The notes: a model not told the origin generated them from the letters alone. DNA of 64,000 nt from Mesorhizobium_K sp040049215 (GCF_040049215.1 NZ_JBDZDN010000001.1:1302001-1366000); one strand, 5' to 3'. Counted from the first letter of the stretch, positions 17,532 through 26,076 are shown. Numbers and translations: made by a program.

Positions 17532-18107
17532 TTAGCCGGCTTTCTTCGCTTCCGTCTCTATCTCCCACAGCTCCGGGTAGACCCGCACGAAACCGCTCGC
17601 ATCCATCTCCAGCAACGCCTGGTAGCCCGAGTTCGGCGACTCGTACCAGTAATGCGTCTCGTCGCGGCGCTCGTAGATTTGCGGCAGGTCGACCAGCGCC
17701 TCCTTGCCGAGGTCGAACCAGGCGACCGAGAACCCCGCCCGCTCGCCGACAGCAAGTCCCGCGCGCTTCAGCTGCTGGAAATTGGTGGCCGGTGTGAAGC
17801 CGAAATCGAGGTCGACAAGCTGCGACAGGCCCTGCCATTTCCCGTCCAGCATCCAGCCGTCCGGCGTGCGCTCCATCGAATGGTAGAAGCGCCGGCCGCC
17901 GGCGATGCCCCGCACGCTGCCCCGCCTTGCCAGCCAGGCGTCGTCGATCTCGACCGTATAATTGACGGCGACAGGTCCATCGCCGCCGAGGAAGGCGGCC
18001 ATGCCGGTGAGATGCCAGCCGGTAAGGGCATGCACGAGCAACGCCACATCGTGGCCGGGCGTGTGGAGGCAGCGCCAGAAGGCGGTCTGGGGTGCGCTAT
18101 CGATCAT
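17532..18107 (-). CDS. Putative glycolipid-binding-domain protein (PF06475-like)
   Basis: 191 residues, soluble, no signal peptide. The segment LVDLDFGFTPATNFQQLKR matches the characteristic DLGFTPATN stretch of the Glycolipid_bind family, and ESPNSGYQALLEMDASGFV with VYPELWE matches the family's C-terminal end. The molecular function of the family is poorly defined. It sits 97 nt downstream of the marR-like gene on the same strand, so it could be the last gene of the heterocycle operon; a link to that pathway is unproven. Confidence 0.7.
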   Translation of the reverse strand: MIDSAPQTAFWRCLHTPGHDVALLVHALTGWHLTGMAAFLGGDGPVAVNYTVEIDDAWLARRGSVRGIAGGRRFYHSMERTPDGWMLDGKWQGLSQLVDLDFGFTPATNFQQLKRAGLAVGERAGFSVAWFDLGKEALVDLPQIYERRDETHYWYESPNSGYQALLEMDASGFVRVYPELWEIETEAKKAG

Positions 18108-18204
18108 GCCGATCCTCTTTTCTCTTGCGCAGCCGCCCCGATCACCGGTCGTAGCAGCGCGACAGGGAGTTTTTTGAGGCGAAAATCGGGCTATGGGGTG
18201 CGGT

Positions 18205-18663
18205 TCAGGCGATCCGCGACAGCAGCTTCAGCAGCGTCGCGGCCTCTTTGGGCGACAGCGGCGCCAGCGTCTCGGCCGTGATCGTTTCCGCCAGCGGGAT
18301 CAGCCGCCCGACCGTGGCGCGGCCCTCCGCCGTCAGGCTCACCATCAGCCGGCGCCTGTCGATATCGTGCCTGGTAAGTTCCACCAGGCCGCGCGCCTTG
18401 AGCCGGTCGATAACGCCCTTGACCGTCGCGGCGTCCATGGCGATCAGGGTTCCAAGCTGGTTCTGCGAGGTTTCGCCCACATCGGCAAGTTTTGCGAGCG
18501 CTGCAAATTGCGGCGGCGTCAAGTCCGCGATGCGCGCGGCGAAGATCGCCAGATGCCGCTGATGCGCCTTGCGCAGCACGAAGCCGATCTGCTCCTGCAG
18601 CCGGTAGCGCTCGTCCGGGAGCTCGGCCTGGACCAGCTTCAGAACCTTGCGCGCGCCGGTCAT
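18205..18663 (-). CDS. MarR-family transcriptional regulator
   Basis: 152 residues. A winged-helix domain is clear: LTPPQFAALAKLADVGETSQ, recognition-helix region LIAMDAATVKGVIDRLKARG and wing VELTRHDIDRRRLMVSLT with the DxRxR motif typical of MarR proteins. ATG at 18663 overlaps the stop of the AA_synth gene (ATGA). MarR proteins usually repress catabolic genes and respond to aromatic ligands. It is the most obvious local candidate for binding the matching palindromes at 13666 and 25298, which flank the locus; this is inference. Confidence 0.92.
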   Translation of the reverse strand: MTGARKVLKLVQAELPDERYRLQEQIGFVLRKAHQRHLAIFAARIADLTPPQFAALAKLADVGETSQNQLGTLIAMDAATVKGVIDRLKARGLVELTRHDIDRRRLMVSLTAEGRATVGRLIPLAETITAETLAPLSPKEAATLLKLLSRIA

Positions 18664-19244
18664 CTGAGGCCGTCCCAGGCCTTGATCTCGTCGGCGGCCA
18701 GCCCGCCCATGCGGTTGTGGATGCGCGGCCCGATCGACATGGCCAGAACGAACAGTATCTCGTCCGGCCGCGGTCCGTCGCTCAATCCAACCTCCATCGC
18801 ATCGAAATGGCTGCGCACATAAGCCGCATTGGTGTGTCCGAGCGGCACGTCCAGCCTCGAGCCGAAGGCGCCGACCTTCGTTGCCGAGGGCACGATCGCC
18901 TTGGCGCCGCCGAGCCGGTCGCGCATCGCGTAGCCGCCGGGCACATGCCACAGCGCGCAATGTTCGAGCTCTCCCGCCGTGCCCACGATCGCGCCCTTGC
19001 CGTAGCCGTCGATCCGCTGCGGATCGCCGCCGAGCGCATCGATGAGCTTGTCGGAGAGCAGCAGTCCGAGCGGCTTCAGATCCTCCATCGCCGACTGCAG
19101 CCGCTCGACATAGCGTCCGGCGAAGGGGTTCTTCACCACCGCCATGGCCGCCGCGCGCAGCCGCGGCTCTTCGGGCGCCGGCCCGCCTTCGTGAAAGATT
19201 TCCTCGGTGATCAAAGCGATCTTGCGCACCGGAAATTCAGCCAT
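18660..19244 (-). CDS. AA_synth (DUF1185, PF06684) family protein
   Basis: 194 residues from the ATG at 19244 (a TTG at 19262 is possible). The sequence VRKIALITEEIFHEGGP, NPFAGRYVE, GKGAIVGTAGELEHCALWH and the ending SIGPRIHNRMGGL fit the amino acid synthesis family, whose name is historical and whose reaction is unknown. The gene overlaps its neighbours by 4 and 8 nt, so it is tightly co-expressed with the ApbE-like protein and the reductase. A role in handling an amide or lactam intermediate is possible but not shown by the sequence. Confidence 0.8.
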   Translation of the reverse strand: MAEFPVRKIALITEEIFHEGGPAPEEPRLRAAAMAVVKNPFAGRYVERLQSAMEDLKPLGLLLSDKLIDALGGDPQRIDGYGKGAIVGTAGELEHCALWHVPGGYAMRDRLGGAKAIVPSATKVGAFGSRLDVPLGHTNAAYVRSHFDAMEVGLSDGPRPDEILFVLAMSIGPRIHNRMGGLAADEIKAWDGLR

Positions 19245-20124
19245 GGACGAGTCCCCCCTCAAAAACCTTCAGGCGCGGGGTCTTCGCCAAGACATCGCCG
19301 CAAACCCTGACCTCACCATTCAAGAACAGCGCGGCGCCCTCGATCAAGCCCCTCCGCTGCAGCTTGTCGGCTTCGGCCAGACCGCTGTCCAGCGCTTCAC
19401 CCACCTCGCGCGCCGTCAGGGCACCAACCCCAGTCGTCACCAGCCTGTCGCCGAGGTCGCTGTCGGGCGCCAGCGCCCGCGCCGGTTCGCGCCTGATGGC
19501 CGGATGCCCCGGCAGGTCGACGGCGTTGGCGATGATGGTGGCCGCCGCATCCGCCTCCGTGCCGCTCCGCGCCAGCACCGTCACCGCATCGGCGATTCCC
19601 AGCGAAAAGCTGCGGCCACGCCAACCGCTGGTTGCAACGCCGCGAACGCCGTCCTCCGCGTGGATCAGGATGCGGTCGCCGAACCCCTTGCCTGCGCCGG
19701 CGACCGCCAGGCGCATCGACTGGCCGGCCCCGAGATGGAGCGCGCTGTCGCCGCCATTGTTGACATAGGCCTTTTCGAGCCGCCGCCCGGCGAGCATCGC
19801 GGCGAGTATTTCGTCGGCTACCGCTCCGGCGACCGCCGCCATCGGCGTGATGAAGTTTTCGCCGGCGAGCGGACAGACCGCAGCCTCCATGCGCCGCGCC
19901 GTCGAGCCTTGCAGGACACGCGGTCGCGAGGACGCCGCGCTGCGCAGGTCAGGCAGTTCCGCGACCAGCTCCGCCAGGATCGTCTGGAAGCGCGCCGTCG
20001 CCTGTTCGTAGCCCCCCCGCACTTCGGGCTCCTTGCCGAACGCTTCGATGATCAGGTCGATCGGCCCGTGATTGAGGTGCAGCCGCCGTCCGTCGGACAG
20101 CAGTCCGGCCTGCGGCCCGTTCAT
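19237..20124 (-). CDS. UPF0280/ApbE-like protein (candidate flavin transferase)
   Basis: 295 residues. The fold signature resembles UPF0280 and ApbE: ITPMAAVAGAVADEILAAML near 95, AYVNNGGDSALHLGAG (compare the ApbE NxGGD motif), GVATSGWRGRSFSLGIADAV with a TSG/Thr-rich loop. ApbE proteins attach FMN covalently to Thr or Ser of target flavoproteins; UPF0280 members are uncharacterised relatives. The ATG overlaps the stop of the adjacent 6-hydroxynicotinate-reductase-like gene. Because the Eubacterium barkeri reductase carries a covalently bound flavin, a maturation role for this protein is an attractive inference. Confidence 0.75.
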   Translation of the reverse strand: MNGPQAGLLSDGRRLHLNHGPIDLIIEAFGKEPEVRGGYEQATARFQTILAELVAELPDLRSAASSRPRVLQGSTARRMEAAVCPLAGENFITPMAAVAGAVADEILAAMLAGRRLEKAYVNNGGDSALHLGAGQSMRLAVAGAGKGFGDRILIHAEDGVRGVATSGWRGRSFSLGIADAVTVLARSGTEADAAATIIANAVDLPGHPAIRREPARALAPDSDLGDRLVTTGVGALTAREVGEALDSGLAEADKLQRRGLIEGAALFLNGEVRVCGDVLAKTPRLKVFEGGLVHG

Positions 20125-21656
20125 GCCGCTCCGCCCTCCCGGCGGTGCAACTGCGCTAACGGCGGCCAAGGGTTGGCGCCAGAGGCCTCCACCGCGCGGC
20201 GCGGGTTCAGATACTCGCCGCCCTTCGCCATCACATCCTCGACGCTGCGGATCTCCGCCGCATGCCCGCCGAGAGCAACATAGTCGTCGCGGCGCAGCGT
20301 GAACTCGATCGGCGCGACCAGAGCCGGCGTCGGCACGTAGCCGAAGGCGTTGTCGGGCACACGCATCACGTCGACCATCAGCGTGATGCCGCCGCCCGGC
20401 CAGACATAGACAGGCGCGCCGCCGACCGTGACATAAGTCTGCAGGCCCTGCACGGAGCGCGTCAGCCGCACCGGATTTTCCACCACGCCGGCGCGCAGCG
20501 AGCCGCCCGCGCCGCCGACGAACAGCACCGTGCAGAGCGCCGGCTCGCAATTTTCCTCGATCAGCTCGACCGATTTCCTCAGCCGCTCCGGGAACGGTTT
20601 TTCGGCCGGCTTCAGCGCCTCGTCGAGCTCGTAGTAGGCGAACTGCTCGCCGGTAGTGGAAACCATCAGCAGCGACATGCCCGGGCGCGCGCCCTTCTTC
20701 GGGTTCCACTCACCGAGGATCGACAGCGGGTCCGAAATCGTCGTGCCGCCCCAGCCGAGACCGGGCTCCGAGACCTTGAAATAGCGGCCGGGCGTCGAGC
20801 GCCTGCCGATGATCTTTATCCCCGTGTCCTCCCAGCCGAGCACCTTGCCCGCCTGGTGCTCGGAAACGACGCCGGTGATGTGGTCGTCCACAACCACAAC
20901 CTCGTCGACCAGCCCGCGCCATTGCGCCGCGAACATGCCGATCGTCGCCGAGCCGCAGCCGACGCGCATGCGGCTCTCGAACTTGCCGTCGATGACCGGC
21001 GGCTGGCCGGCCTGCACCACCACCGTCGCGCCGCCGTCGACGGTCAGCTCGACCGCCTTCTTGTTGCAGAGATCGAGCAGCGCGTCGCAGGTGGCCCGGC
21101 CCTCGGCCTTGGACCCGCCGGTCAAATGATGCACGCCGCCGAGCGACAGCATCTGCGAGCCGTATTCGCCTGTCGTCACATGGCCGACCGTCTCGCCGGA
21201 AGCGCGCACGGTCGCGGCCTCCGGGCCGATGTGCCGGTCGGTGTCGATCTTCACCTTGACGCCGCAATAGGAGAAGATGCCTTCGGTGACGACCGTAACC
21301 AGATCGACGCCCTCGACCTCCTGGCTGACGATGAAGGGCGCCGGCTTGTAGTCGGGATAGGTGGTGCCCGCGCCGATCGCCGTAATGAAGCGACTGCCCG
21401 TATTGACCAGTTGCCCGCCGCCGGCCTCGCCGGCATCGAAGGCGACCGCCTCGCCGCCGATCTCGGCGCGCCTCTCGAGGATGGTCAGCGGATCGAGCCG
21501 CACGATCCTGCCGCCGACATTGCCGTAGCGGTCGCAGGCGCCGGAGCGACCGTCGGCGATGTAGCACATCACCGGACAGGCATCGCAGCGGATCTTCTCC
21601 GCCACCTGCTTCTCGCCTGGGTCGTGCGTGTCGAAACGTTCGGAAAGCTCGCTCAT
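20121..21656 (-). CDS. 6-hydroxynicotinate reductase-like iron-sulfur flavoprotein
   Basis: 511 residues. The N terminus has IRCDACPVMCYIADGRSGAC, a C-x2-C-x3-C-x9-C set suited to an Fe-S cluster; other Cys occur singly or in pairs further on (FSYCGVKVK, RVGCGSATIG, ENCEPALC). Gly-rich segments such as FVGGAGGSLRAG and VGGAPVYVWPGGG lie near residues 400-440. It resembles proteins annotated as 6-hydroxynicotinate reductase, which in anaerobes reduce 6-hydroxynicotinate to 1,4,5,6-tetrahydro-6-oxonicotinate using ferredoxin. No extra ferredoxin domain is evident. ATG at 21656 overlaps the hydroxylase stop. The true substrate here could be another hydroxylated N-heterocycle. Confidence 0.72.
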   Translation of the reverse strand: MSELSERFDTHDPGEKQVAEKIRCDACPVMCYIADGRSGACDRYGNVGGRIVRLDPLTILERRAEIGGEAVAFDAGEAGGGQLVNTGSRFITAIGAGTTYPDYKPAPFIVSQEVEGVDLVTVVTEGIFSYCGVKVKIDTDRHIGPEAATVRASGETVGHVTTGEYGSQMLSLGGVHHLTGGSKAEGRATCDALLDLCNKKAVELTVDGGATVVVQAGQPPVIDGKFESRMRVGCGSATIGMFAAQWRGLVDEVVVVDDHITGVVSEHQAGKVLGWEDTGIKIIGRRSTPGRYFKVSEPGLGWGGTTISDPLSILGEWNPKKGARPGMSLLMVSTTGEQFAYYELDEALKPAEKPFPERLRKSVELIEENCEPALCTVLFVGGAGGSLRAGVVENPVRLTRSVQGLQTYVTVGGAPVYVWPGGGITLMVDVMRVPDNAFGYVPTPALVAPIEFTLRRDDYVALGGHAAEIRSVEDVMAKGGEYLNPRRAVEASGANPWPPLAQLHRREGGAA

Positions 21657-24397
21657 GACTTCGCCCCCGCCTTGCGGATGGCCTCGAGCACCCTTGTCGG
21701 CGTCGCCGGCACCTTGGTCACCAGCACGCCGGTGGCGTGGCGGATGGCGTTGAGGATCGCCGGCACGGTCGGGATCAGCACATGCTCGCCGAGCCCCTTG
21801 GCGCCGAACGGACCCTCCGGATCCGGCACCTCGACGAGGATCGACTCGATCGGCGGCACGTCGCCGATCGTCGGGATCAGGTAGTCGTGCAGGTTTTCCG
21901 TGCGGCCCGGGATATATTCTTCCATCAGCGCCATGCCGATGCCCTGCGCGATGCCGCCTTCGATCTGGCCCTCGACCAGCAGCGGGTTGATGGCGCGGCC
22001 GACATCGTGCGCGGCGGTGATCTTCACCAGCTTCACCGTACCGAGCTTCATGTCCACGTCCAGCTCGGCGAGCTGCGCCCCCCAGCCATAGACCGCATAG
22101 GGCGCGCCTTGCCCCTTTCCGTCCAGCGCCGTGGTCGGCGGGTCGTAGGTCTCGCGCGCCGAGAAGACATAGCCCTCGCCGTCGGACGGCAGCGTGGAAA
22201 GGTCGATCCGCCTGACAGCCTCGCCCTCCAGTACGACGACCATGCCTGGCTCGAAGGCGAGCGTCGCCTTCGACGAGACATTGGCGAAGCGCAGGATTTT
22301 TTCGCGCAGCGCCTTCGCCGTCTTCTCGGCGGCCTTGCCCGAGATGAAGGTCTGCCGCGAGGCCGACGTCTTGCCGGCATCGGGCGTGAGCGCCGTGTCC
22401 GCGCCGACCAGCCTGACATCGCCGAGCGGCACGCCGAGCGCATCCGCGAAGATCTGTGCGATGACGGTGTTGGAGCCCTGGCCGATGTCGACCGCGCCCT
22501 GGTGCAGCACGATGTTTCCGTCGACCGTGATGCCGGCCTTGATGGTGGAGGGGTTGGCGATGGAGGTGTTGCCGCAGCCGTACCAGCAAGACGCCACGCC
22601 GACGCCGCGCTTGCTGTCCGTGCTCTCCACGTTGATCGCCTCGGCATCGGCCAGCGCACGCAGCCAGTGCGGCTCGAGCGCCTCCAGGCAAGCGGTGATG
22701 CCGACGCCCGTTACGAGCTTCTGCCCGGTCACGGTCGTGTCGCCATCGCGGATTGCATTCTTCAGCCGAAAGGCGAGCCGGTCCATGCCGAGCTTTTCTG
22801 CAAGTTCGTCGTAGAGCGTTTCCTGCATGATGGTCGCCTGCGGCACGCCGAAGCCTCGGAAGGCGCCGGACACCGGCCCGTTTGTGTGGATCGCGCGCCC
22901 TTCCGCGCGGTAGTTCGGCGTGAAATAGGGACCCGACGCGTGCACCGGCACGCGGTTCGCCACGGTCGGCCCAAAACTCGCATAGGCGCCGGTGTTGAAG
23001 TCCCCTTCGAAGACCATGCCCAGAATCTTGCCATGCGCATCCGCGCCGACCGTCGCCCGCATGGAGGCCGGATGACGCTTGGTGGTCGAGGTCATCGATT
23101 CCTGCCGTGTGTAGGCCAGCGCCGCCGGCCGCCCCGTCTTCAGCGCGACCAGCCCGATCAGCGGCTGCAGCGACATGTCGATCTTGGAGCCGAAGCCGCC
23201 GCCGGTCGCGGTCGGCACGATGCGCACTTTTTCGGGAGGCAGGCCGAGTACCAGCGCGGTGTCGTCACGGTCCATATGCGGAGCCTGCGTACAGGCGGAG
23301 ATTACCAGCGTATCGCCGTCCATGTGCGCAAAGCCAGCCTCCGGCTCGATATACGCGTGCTCGACATAGGAGGTCTCTATCGCGCCGGACGCGACGTGTG
23401 CCGCCCGCGCCAGCGCCGCTTGCGGATCGCCGCGTTCGACGAAGCCGGCGGTCAGCAGATTGCCGGGCCGGCTTTCGTGCAGCAGCGACGCGCCGGCCTT
23501 CAGCGCGTCGCATGGGTCGAGCGTGTGCGGCTCCTCGCTCCATGTGACGGGGAAGTCGCGAAGGTCGAGTCCGGAGATCGCCGCGCGTTCGCCAGCAACC
23601 AGCGCGACCGCCTCGCCGCGAAACCGCACGAAGCCTTCCGCCAGCGCCGGCTGGTCGGCGAAGGGTGGGATCGCGCCAAAACGGTTTTTCCCCGGAATGT
23701 CCGCCGATGTGAACACTGCAATGATCCCCGGATGGTCGCGCACGAAGGCTGCCATATCGCCGAAAGCGAAGCGCGCGCGATAGTGCGGCGAACGCACCAC
23801 CAACACCGATAGCGCATTTGCCGGAAAACCATCACCGCCAAATTTCTCTTCGCCGGTCACCTTGGGGATGCCGTCGAGCCTGACCGGCGACGCGCCGACA
23901 GCCTTGCCCGTAGCGGGCAGCCCCTTGTCGAGCAGGCCATCGTGCCGCCAGGCCTCCATCACCGCGGCGATGATCTTGCGGTAGCCGGTGCAGCGGCACA
24001 GCACCCCGCCCAGCGCATCCTTCACTTCGGCCTCGGAGGGCTGCGGGACCTTTTCAAGCAACGCGGTGGCAGCAACCAGCAGTCCGGGCGTGCAGATGCC
24101 GCATTGCGCCGCGCCATGTTCCAGGAAGGAAGCCTGCAGCGCCGACAGCCTGCCCTTCGCGAGCCCTTCGACGGTGCGCACCGAGCGACCGTCGATCGAT
24201 GCCACCGGCATCAGGCAGGCGCAGGCCGGCTCGCCGTCGAGCAGCACCGTGCAGGCGCCGCAGTCACCGGCGTCGCAGCCGACCTTGGTGCCGGTCAGCC
24301 CGAGTTCGTCGCGCAGCACGGCCGAGAGCCGCGCGACCGGATGCGCGGATACCGAAACGGGCGAGCCGTTGACCTCGAAGGTGAAGGGCGCGTTCAT
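21653..24397 (-). CDS. Xanthine dehydrogenase-family hydroxylase, fused [2Fe-2S] and molybdopterin subunits
   Basis: 914 residues. Residues about 1-160 are the small subunit: CDAGDCGACTVLLDGEPAC (plant-type [2Fe-2S]) and CGICTPG...CRCTGYRKI (second cluster). From about 185 on is the Mo-binding part: TATGGGFGSKIDMSL, NGPVSGAFRGFGVPQATIMQ, QGAVDIGQGSNTVIAQIF and the catalytic Glu in GAKGLGEHVLIPTVPA. These subunits are usually separate genes. The family hydroxylates purines, nicotinate and other heteroaromatics with water as oxygen source. ATG at 24397, overlapping the FAD-subunit stop. Followed directly by the ring-reductase-like gene, so nicotinate-type ring hydroxylation is favoured over purine oxidation, though not proven. 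Confidence 0.9.
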   Translation of the reverse strand: MNAPFTFEVNGSPVSVSAHPVARLSAVLRDELGLTGTKVGCDAGDCGACTVLLDGEPACACLMPVASIDGRSVRTVEGLAKGRLSALQASFLEHGAAQCGICTPGLLVAATALLEKVPQPSEAEVKDALGGVLCRCTGYRKIIAAVMEAWRHDGLLDKGLPATGKAVGASPVRLDGIPKVTGEEKFGGDGFPANALSVLVVRSPHYRARFAFGDMAAFVRDHPGIIAVFTSADIPGKNRFGAIPPFADQPALAEGFVRFRGEAVALVAGERAAISGLDLRDFPVTWSEEPHTLDPCDALKAGASLLHESRPGNLLTAGFVERGDPQAALARAAHVASGAIETSYVEHAYIEPEAGFAHMDGDTLVISACTQAPHMDRDDTALVLGLPPEKVRIVPTATGGGFGSKIDMSLQPLIGLVALKTGRPAALAYTRQESMTSTTKRHPASMRATVGADAHGKILGMVFEGDFNTGAYASFGPTVANRVPVHASGPYFTPNYRAEGRAIHTNGPVSGAFRGFGVPQATIMQETLYDELAEKLGMDRLAFRLKNAIRDGDTTVTGQKLVTGVGITACLEALEPHWLRALADAEAINVESTDSKRGVGVASCWYGCGNTSIANPSTIKAGITVDGNIVLHQGAVDIGQGSNTVIAQIFADALGVPLGDVRLVGADTALTPDAGKTSASRQTFISGKAAEKTAKALREKILRFANVSSKATLAFEPGMVVVLEGEAVRRIDLSTLPSDGEGYVFSARETYDPPTTALDGKGQGAPYAVYGWGAQLAELDVDMKLGTVKLVKITAAHDVGRAINPLLVEGQIEGGIAQGIGMALMEEYIPGRTENLHDYLIPTIGDVPPIESILVEVPDPEGPFGAKGLGEHVLIPTVPAILNAIRHATGVLVTKVPATPTRVLEAIRKAGAKS

Positions 24398-25254
24398 GCT
24401 GCCACTCCGGCGACAGTTCGTTCGAGCGCGCCGGCGACAGCGCGCTGCACGATCTCGCGTGCTGCAGCACGCCGGTAGTCCGCGCTCCCGCGCACGTCGT
24501 CGATGGGCGAGAGTTCCTCGAACCCAGCCGCCTCGACTGTTTTTGCGATCTCCCGCCCTGGCCTCAGTCCGGCAAGCGCCGCCTCCAGTCCCGGCAACCG
24601 CTGCGCCACCGCCGAGCATGAGCCGACGGCGATTGCCGCGCGCTCTACCGCCCCGTCCGGCCCGAGTGCCATCCGAGCCGCCGCCATGGCGATGGAGATG
24701 ACGAGATAGCGCCGCGCGCCGAGTTTCTGGAACGACGACGAACCGGCGATCGACCTCTTCGGTATCCGCACCGCCGTGGCGATCTCGCCAAGCCGGATGG
24801 CCGTGCGCCGGTTGCCGAGGAGGAATTGCGACAGCGGCAGCACACGCACGCCGCCGAGCGATCTCAGTTCCACTTCCGCATCGAGCACCATGAGCGCCGG
24901 CGCGCCGTCGGCGGCGGGCGAGGCATTGCACAGATTGCCGGCGAGAGAGGCGACATTCTGTATCTGCACCGACCCGACTTCCCTCGCGGCCTGCTTCAGC
25001 GCGTCGAAGGCCGGCGGCAGCGGATGCCGGATCAGATCGGTCCAGGTGGTGCGCGCGCCGACAACGATATGCGAGGTCGTCTCGGAAATGCCGCGCAGTT
25101 CCGCGAGACCGTTGATGTCGAGCACGTTTTCCGAGGGCGGCCTGTTGCCGAGCGCGGGATAGAAGTCGGTGCCGCCGGCCAGTATCCGCCACGGCGCCTC
25201 GCCGAGCAGGGTCAGCGCCTCGTCGAGTGTCCTGGGTTTCGCGTAACGGATCAC
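24394..25254 (-). CDS. FAD-binding subunit of the Mo hydroxylase
   Basis: 286 residues, the FAD_binding_5 plus CO_deh_flav_C arrangement. Visible: WRILAGGTDFYPALGNRP (FAD pyrophosphate loop), SVQIQNVASLAGNLCNASPA and a C-terminal DVRGSADYRRAAAREIVQRA. It passes electrons from the Fe-S clusters of the 914-aa subunit to an acceptor. The start is GTG at 25254, chosen because the family N terminus IRYAKPRTLDEA follows and GAGG lies about 10 nt upstream. It is the first gene of the minus-strand operon, with the palindrome 25298-25317 just ahead. Confidence 0.88.
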   Translation of the reverse strand: MIRYAKPRTLDEALTLLGEAPWRILAGGTDFYPALGNRPPSENVLDINGLAELRGISETTSHIVVGARTTWTDLIRHPLPPAFDALKQAAREVGSVQIQNVASLAGNLCNASPAADGAPALMVLDAEVELRSLGGVRVLPLSQFLLGNRRTAIRLGEIATAVRIPKRSIAGSSSFQKLGARRYLVISIAMAAARMALGPDGAVERAAIAVGSCSAVAQRLPGLEAALAGLRPGREIAKTVEAAGFEELSPIDDVRGSADYRRAAAREIVQRAVAGALERTVAGVAA

Positions 25255-25297
25255 GCAATGCCTCGCGGCGTCAGGGGCGGCTGCCACCCACGGCAAA

Positions 25298-25317
25298 ATC
25301 ATTCGTATGCAAATGAT
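25298..25317. promoter_or_regulatory. Palindromic operator candidate upstream of the Mo-hydroxylase operon
   Basis: ATCATTCGTATGCAAATGAT matches its own reverse complement at 16 of 20 positions and shares its core with the site at 13666-13687. It lies about 44 nt upstream of the FAD-subunit start and 153 nt upstream of pncA, in the divergent promoter region. Confidence 0.6.
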
Positions 25318-25470
25318 ATCAAGCTGCCTCGCGTTGTCAAAGCGCAGGTTTGGGACGACCGTTCGCCAGCGCCCTTTATCTCGCTCGGCCACGCGAGAAA
25401 TGCGTTGACGCCGGCGTACTTACAGCGGAGTTTCGCCTCCGGCACATAGGGCTTTGGTTAGGAGACGTTG

Positions 25471-26076
25471 ATGGGTTCCGAGGCATTGATCGTCGTCGAT
25501 CTGCAGAACGATTTCTGTCCGGGCGGCGCGCTCGCCGTGGCGGGCGGCGACGAGATCGTGGCCATCATAAACAGGCTCGTGCATGATTTCGAGCACGTCA
25601 TCCTCACACAGGACTGGCACCCCGCGCATCATTCGAGTTTTGCGTCGAGCCATCCTGGCCGGAACCCCTTCGAGACCATCGATATGCCCTACGGCCCGCA
25701 GACGCTATGGCCCGACCACTGCATTCAAGGTACGCACGGCGCCGCCTTCCATCCGAATTTCGTGCACGACAAGGCCGAGCTCATCATCCGCAAGGGATTC
25801 CGCAAGGACATAGACAGCTACTCGGCCTTTTTCGAGAACGACCACACGACGCCGACCGGCCTCGCCGGTTATCTGCGCGAACGTGGCATCCGTTCCGTCA
25901 CCATCGCCGGCCTGGCGACCGACTATTGCGTCGCCTATTCCGCACTCGATTCCGTCGGCCGCGGCTTCACCACCAACATCCGCCTCGATGCGTGCCGGGG
26001 TATCGACCTCGGCGGCTCGATGGCCGCCATGACATCCGAGATGAAGGCCGCAGGCGTCAAGCTTCTGGACGGCTGA
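25471..26076 (+). CDS. pncA: Nicotinamidase (isochorismatase family)
   Basis: 201 residues. PncA hydrolyses nicotinamide to nicotinate and ammonia. Seen: catalytic Asp in LIVVDLQNDFCPGGAL, metal ligands in DWHPAHHSSF with a later His, LWPDHCIQGTHGAAFHP, catalytic Lys region IIRKGF, and the nucleophilic Cys in IAGLATDYCVAYSALD. The start is ATG at 25471 with GGAG 6 nt upstream; the TTG three bases earlier is less likely. Divergent from the Mo-hydroxylase operon, so its product nicotinate could enter either that catabolic route or NAD salvage through PncB (33015). Confidence 0.95.
   Translation: MGSEALIVVDLQNDFCPGGALAVAGGDEIVAIINRLVHDFEHVILTQDWHPAHHSSFASSHPGRNPFETIDMPYGPQTLWPDHCIQGTHGAAFHPNFVHDKAELIIRKGFRKDIDSYSAFFENDHTTPTGLAGYLRERGIRSVTIAGLATDYCVAYSALDSVGRGFTTNIRLDACRGIDLGGSMAAMTSEMKAAGVKLLDG

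Noticed and set aside
20121..22691. Long minus-strand frame joining the reductase gene with 345 upstream codons
   Set aside because: The upstream part is an out-of-frame shadow of the Mo hydroxylase gene; the real start at 21656 overlaps the hydroxylase stop.
24826..25449. Plus-strand frame upstream of pncA
   Set aside because: Mostly antisense to the FAD subunit gene, no ribosome site and no recognisable domain.
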